From: a bacterium
GTDB lineage: Bacteria; Gemmatimonadota; Gemmatimonadetes; Gemmatimonadales; Gemmatimonadaceae
Length of the DNA stretch: 43,623 bases
Assembly: GCA_021813725.1 (NCBI GenBank)
Contig: JAKAJN010000010.1
Coordinates: forward strand, 1-43,623
Reading direction: 5' to 3'
In this document: piece after piece, positions 1 to 9,700 of the stretch
Position numbering within the stretch: position 1 is the first letter of the stretch
How the letters are laid out: the number at the start of each line of letters is the position of its first letter
Translations under genes and position numbers: made by a program
The notes under the pieces: model-generated
What the model saw: only the letters and a program-made list of their open reading frames with translations
Told to the model about the DNA's origin: nothing
Databases searched by the model: none

Positions 1-10
1 CTTAGCGTTG

Positions 11-100
11 TCTTTCTGTTGTTTCTCTGCTTTCTCTCTTTTTTCTCTCTGCTTTCTCTCTGTTTTCTCTCTGTTTTCTCTCTGTTTTCTCTCTGCCTCT
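11..100. repeat. Pyrimidine-rich 11-bp tandem repeat
   Basis: Almost pure C/T on the plus strand. Its clearest part is three consecutive copies of the 11-mer TTTTCTCTCTG at 63-73, 74-84 and 85-95, with degenerate copies to the left as far as about 11. The reverse strand reads as a Lys/Arg/Glu-rich low-complexity frame that I do not consider a gene. The tract lies just upstream of rsfS. It could be a slippage-prone microsatellite or a decayed terminator/leader; nothing shows a function. Confidence 0.75.
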
Positions 101-137
101 CCGGAACCTTCCCTCCACCCCGGTGTCTGCTCCATTG

Positions 138-503
138 ATGCCCCCGGCCGACTCGCCCACCGTGATTGCCGCCAATGCCCGCCGCGCCGCCACGCTCTGC
201 GTGGATAACAAGGCGCAGGATGTCGTCCTGCTCGACCTGCACGGGGTGACCGACATGGCTGACTTCTTCGTCGTCGCCACAGGCACCTCCGACACGCACG
301 TGCGGAGCGTGGCGCAGCACGTCGTGGACGGCATGCAGAAGGCCGGCCTGAAGGCGTATCATGTCGAGGGGGAGGAGACGGGACGCTGGGTACTCGTCGA
401 CTTCGTGGATTTCGTGGTGCACGTGTTCCACCCGACCATGCGCTCGTACTATCAGATCGAACGGCTGTGGGGCGACGCCCCCGCGGTCGCCATCACGTCC
501 TAA
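138..503 (+). CDS. rsfS: Ribosomal silencing factor RsfS (Iojap/YbeB family)
   Basis: A 121-residue protein from ATG 138; a GTG at 123 would add five residues, and neither start has a clear Shine-Dalgarno site. RsfS binds ribosomal protein L14 on the 50S subunit and blocks subunit joining when nutrients are short. The family core is visible: ADFFVVATG, a TSDTHVRSVAQ helix, an EGEETGRWVLVDFVDFVVHVF strand pair and the closing YYQIERLWGDA. Length is normal for the family. It ends 13 bp before the next gene, whose GGGAG ribosome site lies in that gap, so the two are probably co-transcribed. In many bacteria rsfS follows nadD, which would lie outside the left edge. Family assignment is secure. 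Confidence 0.95.
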   Translation: MPPADSPTVIAANARRAATLCVDNKAQDVVLLDLHGVTDMADFFVVATGTSDTHVRSVAQHVVDGMQKAGLKAYHVEGEETGRWVLVDFVDFVVHVFHPTMRSYYQIERLWGDAPAVAITS

Positions 504-516
504 GCCGGGAGCGTCG

Positions 517-3500
517 ATGTCGAAGGCTCGCCTGTTGACCCTGTGCCTCTTCCTGTGCGCCGCCCCGCCGCTGCTGGCGCAGGGGTACTTCGGCCAGAAC
601 CAGGTGCAGTTTCAGAAGTTGAACTGGCGGATGCTCAAGACGGAGCACTTCGACATCCACTTCTATCCGGAAGAGGAGCAGATGGCGCGCATCGCGGGGA
701 GTCTCGCGGAGCGCTCCTACGCGCGGCTGTCGCGCCTGATGAACTACCAGTTCAAGGAACGCAAGCCGATCATCATCTTCGCCTCGCGCGGCGCCTTCGC
801 GCAGAACAACGTTTTCGGCGACCTCGGCGAGGGGACGGGCGGCGTCACCGACGCCCTGCGCCAGCGCAACATGTTCTTCCTCAATGGCGATCTGGGCGAG
901 GCGGAGCACGTGCTGACGCACGAAATGGTGCACCAGTTCCAGTACGACATCTTCTCGCGCGGACGCGCCGGGCAGGGACTCGAGACGCTGCAGCAGCGGA
1001 TGCCCCCGCTCTGGTTCGCGGAAGGCATGGCCGAGTACCTCTCGGTCGGCCCCGACCATCCGGCGACCGACGGCGTTATTCGCGACGCCGCGCTCAGCGG
1101 CAAGTTCCCGACGATCGAGGACCTCGAGCGACGCCCCGACCAGTTCTTCCCGTACCGCTACGGCGAGTCGCTGTGGCGGTACGTCGGCAGTCGGTGGGGC
1201 GACGAGATCGTCGGCGAGATCATGCAGTCCACGCCGAACCTGGGCTTCGAACGTGCCTTCAAGCGGCACACGGGGCTTTCGCTCGACGAACTCGGCACCG
1301 ACTGGAAGGATGCGATGCAGTCGCTGTACCTGCCGCAGGTCGAGCGACTCGACCGGCCGCGCAAGATCGCGACGTCGCTGCTGACCGAGCGCAAGACGGG
1401 AGGCGTCATCCCGGTCTATGTGGCGCCGGCGCTGTCGCCGGACGGCAAGTACATCGCCTACATCTCAACCGGCAGCCTGGTGAAGGCCGAGGTCTTCCTC
1501 GACCTCTATCTGGCTGATGCCGAAACGGGCAAGCGCCTGAAGCGGCTGACGAAGAGCACGCTCAACCCGGAATTCGAGGAGCTGCGCTACGCCTATTCGC
1601 AGAGCGCCTTCTCGCGCGACGGGCGCTACGTCGCGTTCACCGCCCAGCGCAACGGGCGCGACGTGCTCTACATTGCCGACGTTCGCAGTCGTCGCATCGA
1701 GCGCTGGCTCGACACCGATCTCGACGCGATGGTCGGACCCAGCTGGTCGCCCGACGGCCGGCAGATTGTCTTCAGTGGCCTGCGCGGTGGCGTCTCGGAC
1801 CTCTACATCGTCGACGCCGACGGCAAGAATCTGCGGCGCCTCACGAACGACCTGTACGGCGACTTGATGCCGGCCTGGTCCCCGGATGGCAAGCAGGTGG
1901 CGTTCGTGAGCGAGCGCGGACCGCAGACCGAACTCGATGTGCTCAAGTTCGGACGGTGGCGCATCAGCGTGCTCACGCTCGCCACGGGCACCATCGAGGT
2001 GCTCCCCGGTCAGGCGGGGAAGAACCTGAACCCGCAGTGGGCGCCCGACGGCAAGTCGATTGCGTTCATCAGCGACCGCGTCGGCATTCCGCAGGTCTTC
2101 CTCTACGATTTCGGTGACAAGCAGCATTATCAGCTCACGCGCCTGGTGGGCGGGGTGCAGTCGGTGACGGAGAACAGCCCCGCCCTCACGTGGGCGGCGG
2201 CGGCCGATCGCATGGCCTTCGTGTACAGCGAGGGGAACGGCTACACCGTCTGGCAGGTGGCCAATCCGCGCCAGCTGAAGGGCGACCCGTTCCGCGAGGA
2301 CGCGGTTGTCGCCACGGGCCCGGTGCAGGCCCGCGTCACGCAGGACACCGCCGAACTCCGGCGCCGGCGCGAGCGCGCGGCCTCGGAGGCGAATGTCAGC
2401 GCGATCGTTTCGCGCGCCGCGGCCGGACGCGATTCGGTGCTGGCGCCCTCCCGTCCGGGGCAGCCATCCCCGGGGCAACCCGGCCAGATCGCCGCCGCAG
2501 ATCCACGGCGCCAGTCGATCTATCGCGGCGAGGGCGGACTGCGGCCGACCGACAAGCTCCCGGAACGCACCGGGGCGCCGGGGGCAGGCGTCAGTGTCGC
2601 CTCGCTGCTCGGCAATGCCACCTTCGCGCTCCCCGACACTTCCAAGTTCGTCGAGACGCGCTATCCCGGGTCGTTGCGCCCCGAGTACATTGCGCGGCCG
2701 CAAGTCGGCTACGCGCAGGACAACTACGGCAAGGGCGTGTATGGCGGCACGGCGATCGTACTGTCGGATCTGGTCGGCAACCGGCGGCTCGCCCTGGCCG
2801 GGAGCATCAACGGCCGCGTGGAAGAAGCGCAGTTCTTCGCCGCGTACCAGTCGCTCGCGCGGCGGTTCCAGTACACGGCGGGCGTGCAGCAACAGCCGTA
2901 TTTCTTCCTGACCAACGCGACGCTCACGCCCGTCTCCAACACGCAGGCCATCCAGCAGCAGGCCATCGCACGCTACATCCAGCGCTCGGCTTTCCTCGCC
3001 GGGCTGTACCCGCTCAATCGCTTCAAGCGATTCGAGTACGGCGCGAGCTTCAACAACATCGACCGCTCGTTGATGTGGGTGAGCTACGGCGTGGACTACG
3101 CGTACGGCTACACGACGCAGCTCTACATTGACAGTATCTCGAACCGCTCGTCGCTCAACTTCGTGTCACCGTATGTCGCGTTCGTGCATGACAACGCGGT
3201 CATGGGCTATACGGGTCCGATCTACGGTTCGCGATATCGGTTCGAGATCGAGCGCGCGGCGGGGAACCTGAGCTGGACCAACTACAACGTCGACTATCGC
3301 CGCTACGACGCCATCCTATTCAGCTACCTGACGCTGGCCACGCGCGTGCAAACGGCGATCTCGGCGGGGAGCGGCGAGATGGAGTTTCCCAAGTACATTG
3401 GGCGCGCCGACATCATCCGCGGCTACGACCGGGAGAACTACTACTCCAACGAGTGCGTCAGCGCGCCGAGCGGCACCGGACAGTGCTCGGCGACCCAACT

Positions 3501-3831
3501 CCTCGGCAGTCGCGTCGCGTTCGGGAACGCCGAGCTTCGCTTCCCGGTGGTGCGTCCGTTCAAGGTCAAGAAGACGCTCGTGCAGTTCCTCCCGGTGGAC
3601 GGGCTCCTCTTCTTCGACGCGGGCGTCGCCTGGAGCCGCGGGCAGCAGCTCAGCGTGTCTCGGCCGGCGAACTACGACTGGACGACGCACCGCTACCCGC
3701 TGCGCAGCTACGGCTACGGATTCCGGGTCAACCTGTTCAACTTCGCAATCCTGCGGATCGACCGGTCGTACCCGCTTGATGCGGCGTCGAAGAAGGGATA
3801 CTGGTTCTGGACGCTGGGACCGAGTTTCTAA
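517..3831 (+). CDS. Secreted metalloprotease-like / TolB-type propeller / OMP-barrel fusion protein
   Basis: 1104 residues from ATG 517, with GGGAG about 5 bp upstream; the longer open frame upstream overlaps rsfS and is rejected. A signal peptide covers about residues 1-22. Residues ~30-290 resemble a gluzincin-type peptidase domain: HEMVHQ gives H135, E136 and H139, and WFAEGMAEY supplies E169 as a possible third zinc ligand. Residues ~300-620 hold repeated S-DG-I/V-F blades of a PD40/TolB-like beta-propeller. Residues ~620-720 are a Pro/Arg/Gln-rich linker. The last ~380 residues look like an Omp85/surface-antigen barrel: GSRVAFGNAELRFP, FFDAGVAW, and strand-like aromatic alternation up to the C-terminal Phe. 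Inference: an outer-membrane protein carrying periplasmic or surface enzymatic and propeller parts. Substrate is unknown and protease activity unproven. Confidence 0.85.
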   Translation: MSKARLLTLCLFLCAAPPLLAQGYFGQNQVQFQKLNWRMLKTEHFDIHFYPEEEQMARIAGSLAERSYARLSRLMNYQFKERKPIIIFASRGAFAQNNVFGDLGEGTGGVTDALRQRNMFFLNGDLGEAEHVLTHEMVHQFQYDIFSRGRAGQGLETLQQRMPPLWFAEGMAEYLSVGPDHPATDGVIRDAALSGKFPTIEDLERRPDQFFPYRYGESLWRYVGSRWGDEIVGEIMQSTPNLGFERAFKRHTGLSLDELGTDWKDAMQSLYLPQVERLDRPRKIATSLLTERKTGGVIPVYVAPALSPDGKYIAYISTGSLVKAEVFLDLYLADAETGKRLKRLTKSTLNPEFEELRYAYSQSAFSRDGRYVAFTAQRNGRDVLYIADVRSRRIERWLDTDLDAMVGPSWSPDGRQIVFSGLRGGVSDLYIVDADGKNLRRLTNDLYGDLMPAWSPDGKQVAFVSERGPQTELDVLKFGRWRISVLTLATGTIEVLPGQAGKNLNPQWAPDGKSIAFISDRVGIPQVFLYDFGDKQHYQLTRLVGGVQSVTENSPALTWAAAADRMAFVYSEGNGYTVWQVANPRQLKGDPFREDAVVATGPVQARVTQDTAELRRRRERAASEANVSAIVSRAAAGRDSVLAPSRPGQPSPGQPGQIAAADPRRQSIYRGEGGLRPTDKLPERTGAPGAGVSVASLLGNATFALPDTSKFVETRYPGSLRPEYIARPQVGYAQDNYGKGVYGGTAIVLSDLVGNRRLALAGSINGRVEEAQFFAAYQSLARRFQYTAGVQQQPYFFLTNATLTPVSNTQAIQQQAIARYIQRSAFLAGLYPLNRFKRFEYGASFNNIDRSLMWVSYGVDYAYGYTTQLYIDSISNRSSLNFVSPYVAFVHDNAVMGYTGPIYGSRYRFEIERAAGNLSWTNYNVDYRRYDAILFSYLTLATRVQTAISAGSGEMEFPKYIGRADIIRGYDRENYYSNECVSAPSGTGQCSATQLLGSRVAFGNAELRFPVVRPFKVKKTLVQFLPVDGLLFFDAGVAWSRGQQLSVSRPANYDWTTHRYPLRSYGYGFRVNLFNFAILRIDRSYPLDAASKKGYWFWTLGPSF

Positions 3832-3839
3832 CGACGATT

Positions 3840-3890
3840 CAGGATTTGGAATCCGGAATGCGATCCAGGATCACGATTCCGGAATGCGAT
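3840..3890. repeat. Short direct repeats (TCCGGAATGCGAT words) ahead of a terminator
   Basis: Between the barrel gene and its terminator, the 13-mer TCCGGAATGCGAT occurs twice exactly, at 3852-3864 and 3878-3890, mixed with AGGATTTGGA and GATCCAGGATC words. The same words recur in the inverted repeat at 15385-15532, for example AGGATTTGGA and GCGATTCAGGA. This suggests a decayed intergenic repeat family placed next to terminators. No coding potential is seen. Confidence 0.6.
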
Positions 3891-3897
3891 TGACGAA

Positions 3898-3927
3898 GGG
3901 GCGCTCCAGGTTCTGCCGGAGCGCCCC
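3898..3927 (+). terminator. Hairpin terminator after the barrel-protein gene
   Basis: A perfect 10-bp stem GGGGCGCTCC (3898-3907) / GGAGCGCCCC (3918-3927) with a 10-nt loop. It lies 66 bp after the stop codon and 42 bp before the next start. The following T-tract is weak (GCGTCACTTTC), so termination is inferred from stem strength and position. Confidence 0.7.
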
Positions 3928-3969
3928 GCGTCACTTTCACCAAGTCTCTCCTCCCCGCAAATTACGAGC

Positions 3970-5451
3970 ATGCGACGCCTCGCCCTCCTCCTCCCCGCCC
4001 TTTTCGCGGTCTCCTGTGCGAAAGTGCCGGACGCGGGGATGGCTGGCGGCTCGGCCAGCGTTGGCGGCTCTGGCCCCGACGCGGTGCTCCTGCGCCTGCC
4101 ACACGGGGGCGGAACGGCGCGCGCCTACCGCTGGGGCAGTGACAGCGCCGTCTGGTCTTCGACGCAGCGCGTTCCCGCAACGACGGAAGCGCTGGCATTC
4201 GATGCCCAGCAGGGCGTGCTCGTGGTGCTGGACGCCGCGCGGATTCCGGTGCGCGTGGACCTCCGCGTCGGTCGCGTCGCGCCGGCCACCACGGAGCGAC
4301 TGCGCGGCCTGACGTCGGCCGACGGATACGCGACCTTCGGCATTGCGCCGACGGGTGAGGTGACGCGGCTGACGAGCAGTGGGACGTGGCGTCTGCGACC
4401 ACCGGCCCCCGTGCGGTCGCTTGTGCCGCTCCCCGACGGCGCGCTCCTCATCCTGAGCGACGCGAGCGACGGCCGGGTGACCGTTCGCAAGGTGCATCCG
4501 CCGGAAGCGAAGGTGGTGGACAGCGCGACGGTCGGCGGCGCCGACGTCGTGATTCCCACGGTTGTGGGCGACCGCGTCTACCTCGTGAACGGCGACCATC
4601 TCGAGGGAATGCGCACTCGCGACCTCGAGCGTTCGTTCACCATCACCTTCGCCGAGGCCATACGCGCCGTTGCGCCCACGCCGAGCGGTGACCGGCTCTT
4701 TGTCGCCGTCCACAACAGCGCAACGCTGTTCGTCGTGGACCGCTACGAGTCAGCGGTGCGCGAGCGCATCGCGCTGCCGGGGCCGGCGTCGTCGCTCCGG
4801 ATGGATCCGGACGGACAATACCTGCTCGCGGAAAATGCGTCGGGCGATTCGGCCTACGTGGTAGCCATCGGCACACAGCGCCTCGTCCGCACGATCGCCA
4901 CCGCGTGGCGCCCCGATTTGCCGTTCGTCGCGCCCGATGGCGCGATCGGCATCGTCGACGGCGACGCCTTCGTCACGGTGGATGCCGAATCGGGGCGTGA
5001 ACGCGCACGCGTGCCAAACGGTGCCGCCGACCTGTGGGCGCTGGTGCGCTGGAACGGATTCCGCCCGCGCGCCTCCTCGCTCGATGAGCCCGTGACGTTC
5101 GAAGATGCGCTGGGCGACACGCTCGGCGAGGACTCGCTCCCACCGGAGCCGGAACCGATGCCGACGCCAAGCGTTGCGCTTCCAAACCCGGTGCCACCTC
5201 CCGCGGTTCGCGCCGAATCGCACGCGCGGGGCTGGATGCTCAGCTTCGCGGCGGTGCTCTCCGAAAGCCGCGCGCGCGCCATGGCCGCCGCCGTGCGCGT
5301 GGACGGGGCGACCGCCCGCGTGCTGTCGAGTGAGCGCGAAGGATCGATGGTGTATCGCGTCGTGGCCGGGCCGTACGCCACGCGCGAGGCCGCCGACGAA
5401 GCGGGGCGGCGCAGTGGCCTCCCCTACTGGGTGTTCGAGGCGTCGCCGTGA
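3970..5451 (+). CDS. SPOR-domain lipoprotein with propeller-like repeats
   Basis: 493 residues. A short hydrophobic N-terminus ending AVSC with Cys16 fits a type II lipoprotein signal. The middle (~30-370) has weak YVTN/propeller-like repeats, such as LFVVDRYESAVRERIALPG followed by DPDGQYLLAEN. A Pro/Glu-rich linker (~385-415) leads to a C-terminal SPOR domain (~417-493), with the typical YRVVAGPYATREAADEAGRR stretch. SPOR domains bind peptidoglycan stripped of stem peptides, mostly at division septa. It is the first gene of a tight unit with the next three genes: its TGA overlaps the GTG start of the following SPOR gene by 4 nt. A septal or envelope role is inferred from SPOR plus the smc neighbour. 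The propeller part is only weakly recognisable. Confidence 0.8.
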   Translation: MRRLALLLPALFAVSCAKVPDAGMAGGSASVGGSGPDAVLLRLPHGGGTARAYRWGSDSAVWSSTQRVPATTEALAFDAQQGVLVVLDAARIPVRVDLRVGRVAPATTERLRGLTSADGYATFGIAPTGEVTRLTSSGTWRLRPPAPVRSLVPLPDGALLILSDASDGRVTVRKVHPPEAKVVDSATVGGADVVIPTVVGDRVYLVNGDHLEGMRTRDLERSFTITFAEAIRAVAPTPSGDRLFVAVHNSATLFVVDRYESAVRERIALPGPASSLRMDPDGQYLLAENASGDSAYVVAIGTQRLVRTIATAWRPDLPFVAPDGAIGIVDGDAFVTVDAESGRERARVPNGAADLWALVRWNGFRPRASSLDEPVTFEDALGDTLGEDSLPPEPEPMPTPSVALPNPVPPPAVRAESHARGWMLSFAAVLSESRARAMAAAVRVDGATARVLSSEREGSMVYRVVAGPYATREAADEAGRRSGLPYWVFEASP

Positions 5452-6767
5452 TCGGTCGCCGGCGTCCGCGTGCGCCGGGACCGGATCCGTGGGAAGCCGA
5501 GGGCCGGCGATTGGCGGCGCAGTGTGGCGGTGTATCAGCGGCGGTGGTGCTCGGAACGGATCTTGACGCAACGGCACGCGTGGCGCTCGGGGCCGGTCGA
5601 AGCATCGCCGCGGAACGCCACGTCGCCATTGCCGACCTGGCTGGCGTTCCCCGGGTGCTCGGCGCGACCGAGGGCGGGTCGAACGCACCCGGGATCACCG
5701 AGAGCTTCACGCACGGCATCTCGCTCAACGACGTGGCGCGGCCAGCGGCCGGCGGCCCCGCTACGCTGTTCATCCTGCCGCGCGGCTCGGAACCCCTGAC
5801 GTCGGCACTGCTTGAGAGCGACCGTTGGTCGCGGCTCGTGGCCGGATTCGCCGAGGCAGGTGCGTTGCTGTTGATCGTGGCGCCAAGCGGGACGCCCGGC
5901 CTCGAGGCGCTCGTGCCGCGCACCGACGGCGTAATCGCCGTCGGCAACGTGGACGTCCCGATCGCGTGGCGTGTGATTGCGCAGGGCGGCGAGACGCCCG
6001 CGGCCGCCCGCACCGCGGCCGACCGTCGCCCTCCGCACGTCGGGCGCCGGGTCGTCGCCGCGCTAACCTTCGTCGTCCTCGCCGCGGTCGGTGCCGCATT
6101 CTACGCACGGTCGTCGTGGCGCGTGCCCGCTGGCGCGCCGGTGTCACCGGGCACGGGGCAGCCAGTGCGATCCCGCGCAACGGAGGGTTCAGCCACAGCG
6201 GTCACGTCCATCAACACGGCCAGCGCGCCGACTGGGGCGGCCGACACCGTGCGCGTTCCCGATCCTGTCAATCCCCCGGACAGCATTCAGGCGGCCGGAT
6301 TCTCCGTGGAGCTTGTGGCGACAAACACGGTCGCCGGTGCAAATTTATGGGTTCGCGAACGGGCCGGTCGCCTGCCGGGGGTCACGATCTCTCCGGTGGT
6401 GATTGGAGCCGCTCGCCTGCGCTGGTACAAGGTGATTGCCGGCGCGTGGCGTGAACGACGCAGCGCGGATTCACTGCTGGCCGCGCTGCGCCGCGACGAT
6501 GTGCTGGAATCGAATGCGGGGCTCGTGGTGCGAGCGCCGCTGGCGTTGATGCTGGAGCGGGACGTGCCGCGTGCCGCGGCGACTGAGCGGTTGGCGGCAC
6601 TGGGCGCTCGCGGTGTGCGCGGCTATGCGTTGCTGCAAGAAGATGGAAGCGTGCGCCTGTATGCAGGCGCGTTTGAAACGGCCGCTGCGGCGGTGCCCCT
6701 CGACGCCGATTTGCGCGCCGCCGGGTTCTCGCCGCAATTGGCGTACCGAACCGGGAGAACGTTCTAA
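5448..6767 (+). CDS. Membrane protein: degenerate BY-kinase/ParA-like domain plus SPOR repeats
   Basis: 439 residues; the GTG start overlaps the previous stop as GTGA. Residues ~15-175 follow the order of a bacterial tyrosine kinase/MinD-like ATPase: strand AAVVLGTD, a DLAGVPRVLG segment where kinases have DLRRP, PGITESFTHGISLNDV matching the PGLSDVL-G--S-DEV motif, LFILPRGSEPL matching the LPAGP-P motif, LLESDRWSRLV, then LLLIVAPSGTP and VPRTDGVIAVGNVDV. The place of Walker A is taken by residues DLDATARV, so no GxGK(T/S) is present and ATP binding is probably lost. A transmembrane helix spans ~201-220. Residues ~292-439 contain SPOR-like repeats, presumably periplasmic. The gene abuts smc (TAA directly followed by GTG). 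Kinase ancestry is an inference from motif order. Confidence 0.65.
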   Translation: MIGRRRPRAPGPDPWEAEGRRLAAQCGGVSAAVVLGTDLDATARVALGAGRSIAAERHVAIADLAGVPRVLGATEGGSNAPGITESFTHGISLNDVARPAAGGPATLFILPRGSEPLTSALLESDRWSRLVAGFAEAGALLLIVAPSGTPGLEALVPRTDGVIAVGNVDVPIAWRVIAQGGETPAAARTAADRRPPHVGRRVVAALTFVVLAAVGAAFYARSSWRVPAGAPVSPGTGQPVRSRATEGSATAVTSINTASAPTGAADTVRVPDPVNPPDSIQAAGFSVELVATNTVAGANLWVRERAGRLPGVTISPVVIGAARLRWYKVIAGAWRERRSADSLLAALRRDDVLESNAGLVVRAPLALMLERDVPRAAATERLAALGARGVRGYALLQEDGSVRLYAGAFETAAAAVPLDADLRAAGFSPQLAYRTGRTF

Positions 6768-9700
6768 GTGCGATTGACGAGACTCGAGCTGCACGGCTTC
6801 AAGTCGTTTGCGGACCCCACGGACCTGACGTTCAATCCGGGGGTCACCGCGATCGTCGGCCCCAACGGCTGCGGCAAGTCCAACGTGTCGGATGCCGTAC
6901 GCTGGGTGCTCGGCGAGCAGCGCGCGCGGTTGCTGCGTGGCGCCAAGATGGAGGAAGTCATCTTCCAGGGATCGTCGGCGCGCAAACCGGTCAACATCGC
7001 GGAAGTTTCGTTGCACTTCTCCAACGAGGAGGGTGTGCTCCCCATCGCGTTTCGCGAGGTGGTGATCACGCGCCGCCTGTCGCGTTCGGGCGAGAGCGAG
7101 TATCTGCTGAACCGCGCACCGTGCCGGCTGCGCGACATCCACGACCTGCTGCGCGGCACGGGACTCGCCGCCGACGTCGGCGTGGTGATCGAGAGCAAGA
7201 TGATTGACGCGCTGCTCAGCGACCGGCCGGACGACCGGCGCGAGCTGTTCGAGGAGGCCGCGGGCGTCGGCCTCTACCGCGACCGGCGGCGTTCGACCGA
7301 GCGCCGGCTCGAAGAGACCAGCGCCGACCTGGCGCGCCTCGACGATCTCATCAACGAGGTGGGCAGCCAGGTGCGGTCGCTCGCGCGGCAGCGCAAGAAG
7401 GCGGAGCGTCACACCGAGGTGATGGCGCGCCGCAAGTCGGTGGAGCTGACGCTCGCCGAGCGCGAGATGGCGTCCTGGAAGGAGGAACTTGCGCGCCTCG
7501 ACGACGAACTGGCGTCGCTGCGAACGCGGGTGCCGGAGGGCGAACAGCGGGTGCACGGCGCCGAGCACGCCCGCGATGCCGCGCACGCCGCGCGCGCCGC
7601 CGCCGATACGGCGCGTCAGGAGCGCACGCGTGTCGCGATGCAGTTGCGCGAGTCGCAGCAGGTGCTGCAGCGCGAAGTCGCGGTGGCCGAGGAGCGCCAT
7701 CAGAATGCGCTGGCACGGCGTGAACGCGCCGAGCAGGAACGCAGTGAGGGCGCCGCATTCGGCGATCGCCTGCGCAGCGAGTGGGACAACGCGCGCGCCG
7801 AGGAGGCGCAGTGCGAAGCAGCGGTGCGTGAAGCCGCCGAGGCACTCCAGCAGGCGGTGGCCAGCGAGGAGGACAAGCGCGGGGGCGTGGCCGCCGCGCG
7901 CGACGGGCTGTCGGCCGCCGAAGCGACCGTGCGCGAGGCGCGCGAACGCATTCATCGGGTGCAGCTCGAGCGCGAGGGCGCCGAGCGCGAGGCGGGCGAG
8001 GTGGCTCAGCGCAGTGTCGTGTTGGCGGGCGAGCGCGAACGTCTGGACGAACAGCGTCAGCTGGCCGAGCGCGAGTTCGCGGCGGCCGCCGAGGCGCTCG
8101 CCATTGCGCAGGCCGCGGCCGGCGAGGCCACGGACGCGCTCGAGGCCGCGCGGGGCCGGTCGCGCGGACTTGGCGAGGCCGAAGCGAGCGCGCGCGCCGA
8201 CCTGCGGCGGGTGGAAGAGGAGCATACCGCACTGCAGGGCAAGCTGAGCGCGCTCGAGGGGCTCGAACGCGAGCGTGTCGGTCTCGCCCCCGCCGCCGCG
8301 CGCCTGCTGCGTGAACGCGAACAGTTCGGCGAGGGTGCCGTGCTCGGCCCGCTGTCCGACTTCATCGGCGCCGATGCCGCCGCGGCGGCGCTCGTTGAGC
8401 GCTTCCTCGGCGCCACCGTCCACGCCGTCGTCGTGCGGGACCGCGCCGCGGCGAACGCCGTGCGCGAATGGCACGCGCGCATCGCACCGGGCGCGCTGCT
8501 GCTGCTGCCGCTCGATGCGCTCGCGCTCGCCGACGAGGCCGCCGAGGCGGATGAACTCGCCGGACGCGTGCAGTCGGAGGGGCCGGTGCGCGCCTGGGTG
8601 CGCGCCCTCCTCGGCAAGGTGCGCAGTCTCGACGACGGCACGGCGTTCGTGGACGCGCGCGGGGCGGTGTGGCTTCCCGGCACGGGTGGCGGCGCCGGCC
8701 CACTGCGACGTCGCGCTGAGCTGTTCCAGCTGCGCGCCGACCTGCAGTCCATTGGCGCACGGCGCGCGGACGCCCTCGCGGCACTGCAGCGCGTGCACGC
8801 CGAGGTGGTGGCCGCGGAAGAGGCGGCCGCTGCGGCCGCGCGCGCCGACGGCGTCGCACAGCAGGAGGCACAGCGCGCGGCATCCACGGCGGCCGAGCGG
8901 GAACGCACCGTGCAACGCCTGCAGCGCGATGTGGCTGACGCTGTGGCCCTCGCCGAACGCCTCGCCGTTCGGCAGAGCGAGTTGTCCGTGCGCGCGGCGG
9001 AGGGAGCGGTGCGCATCGAGCAGGAGACGGACGCGCTTGCGGCCGCCGAACAGCGCGCCGTCGAGGCGCGCGAGGCGTTGGCGGTTGCCGAAGCGCGGCA
9101 GGATGCCGCGCGCGAGGCGCGCGCGGCCGGACAGGTGGCGCACGCACAGGCCGAGGCCCGTCGTCAGGTGGCCACCGAGCGCGAGGAGCGGCTCGCGTTC
9201 GAGCAGGCCGGCGCCGCCGCACGCCTCGAAGCGCTGACGCAGGAACTCGCCGCGATCGACGCCGCCGATGACGAATTGGCCCGCCAGATGATCGCCTGGC
9301 GTGAGGATCTCGCGGGGCGTACACAAACGCTCGCCTCGGCCGAACAGGCCCTCGAGGACGCCGAGGCGGGAGTGCGCGCTGCCGACGCCGCGCTTGGCGT
9401 CGCCGAGCACGAGCTGGATGCGGCGCGGCGCGATCTCACCACGGCCGCGGAGGCACTGCACCAGTCGGAACTCCGGCACACGGAGCTGGGCGGGAAGCGT
9501 GCCGCCATCCGCGAACGGCTGGAAGCCGAGTGGCGCCGGCCGCTCGAGGAGCTGCTGACGGACTACATCGCGCTCGACGTGGACGACGAGACGCTGCGCG
9601 CCGAAGCCGAACAGCTGCGCGCCCAGCTCGAGGCACTCGGTCCGGTGAACGAACTCGCCATCGAGGAGCACGACGAGACGGTCAAGCGCCTCGAGTTCCT

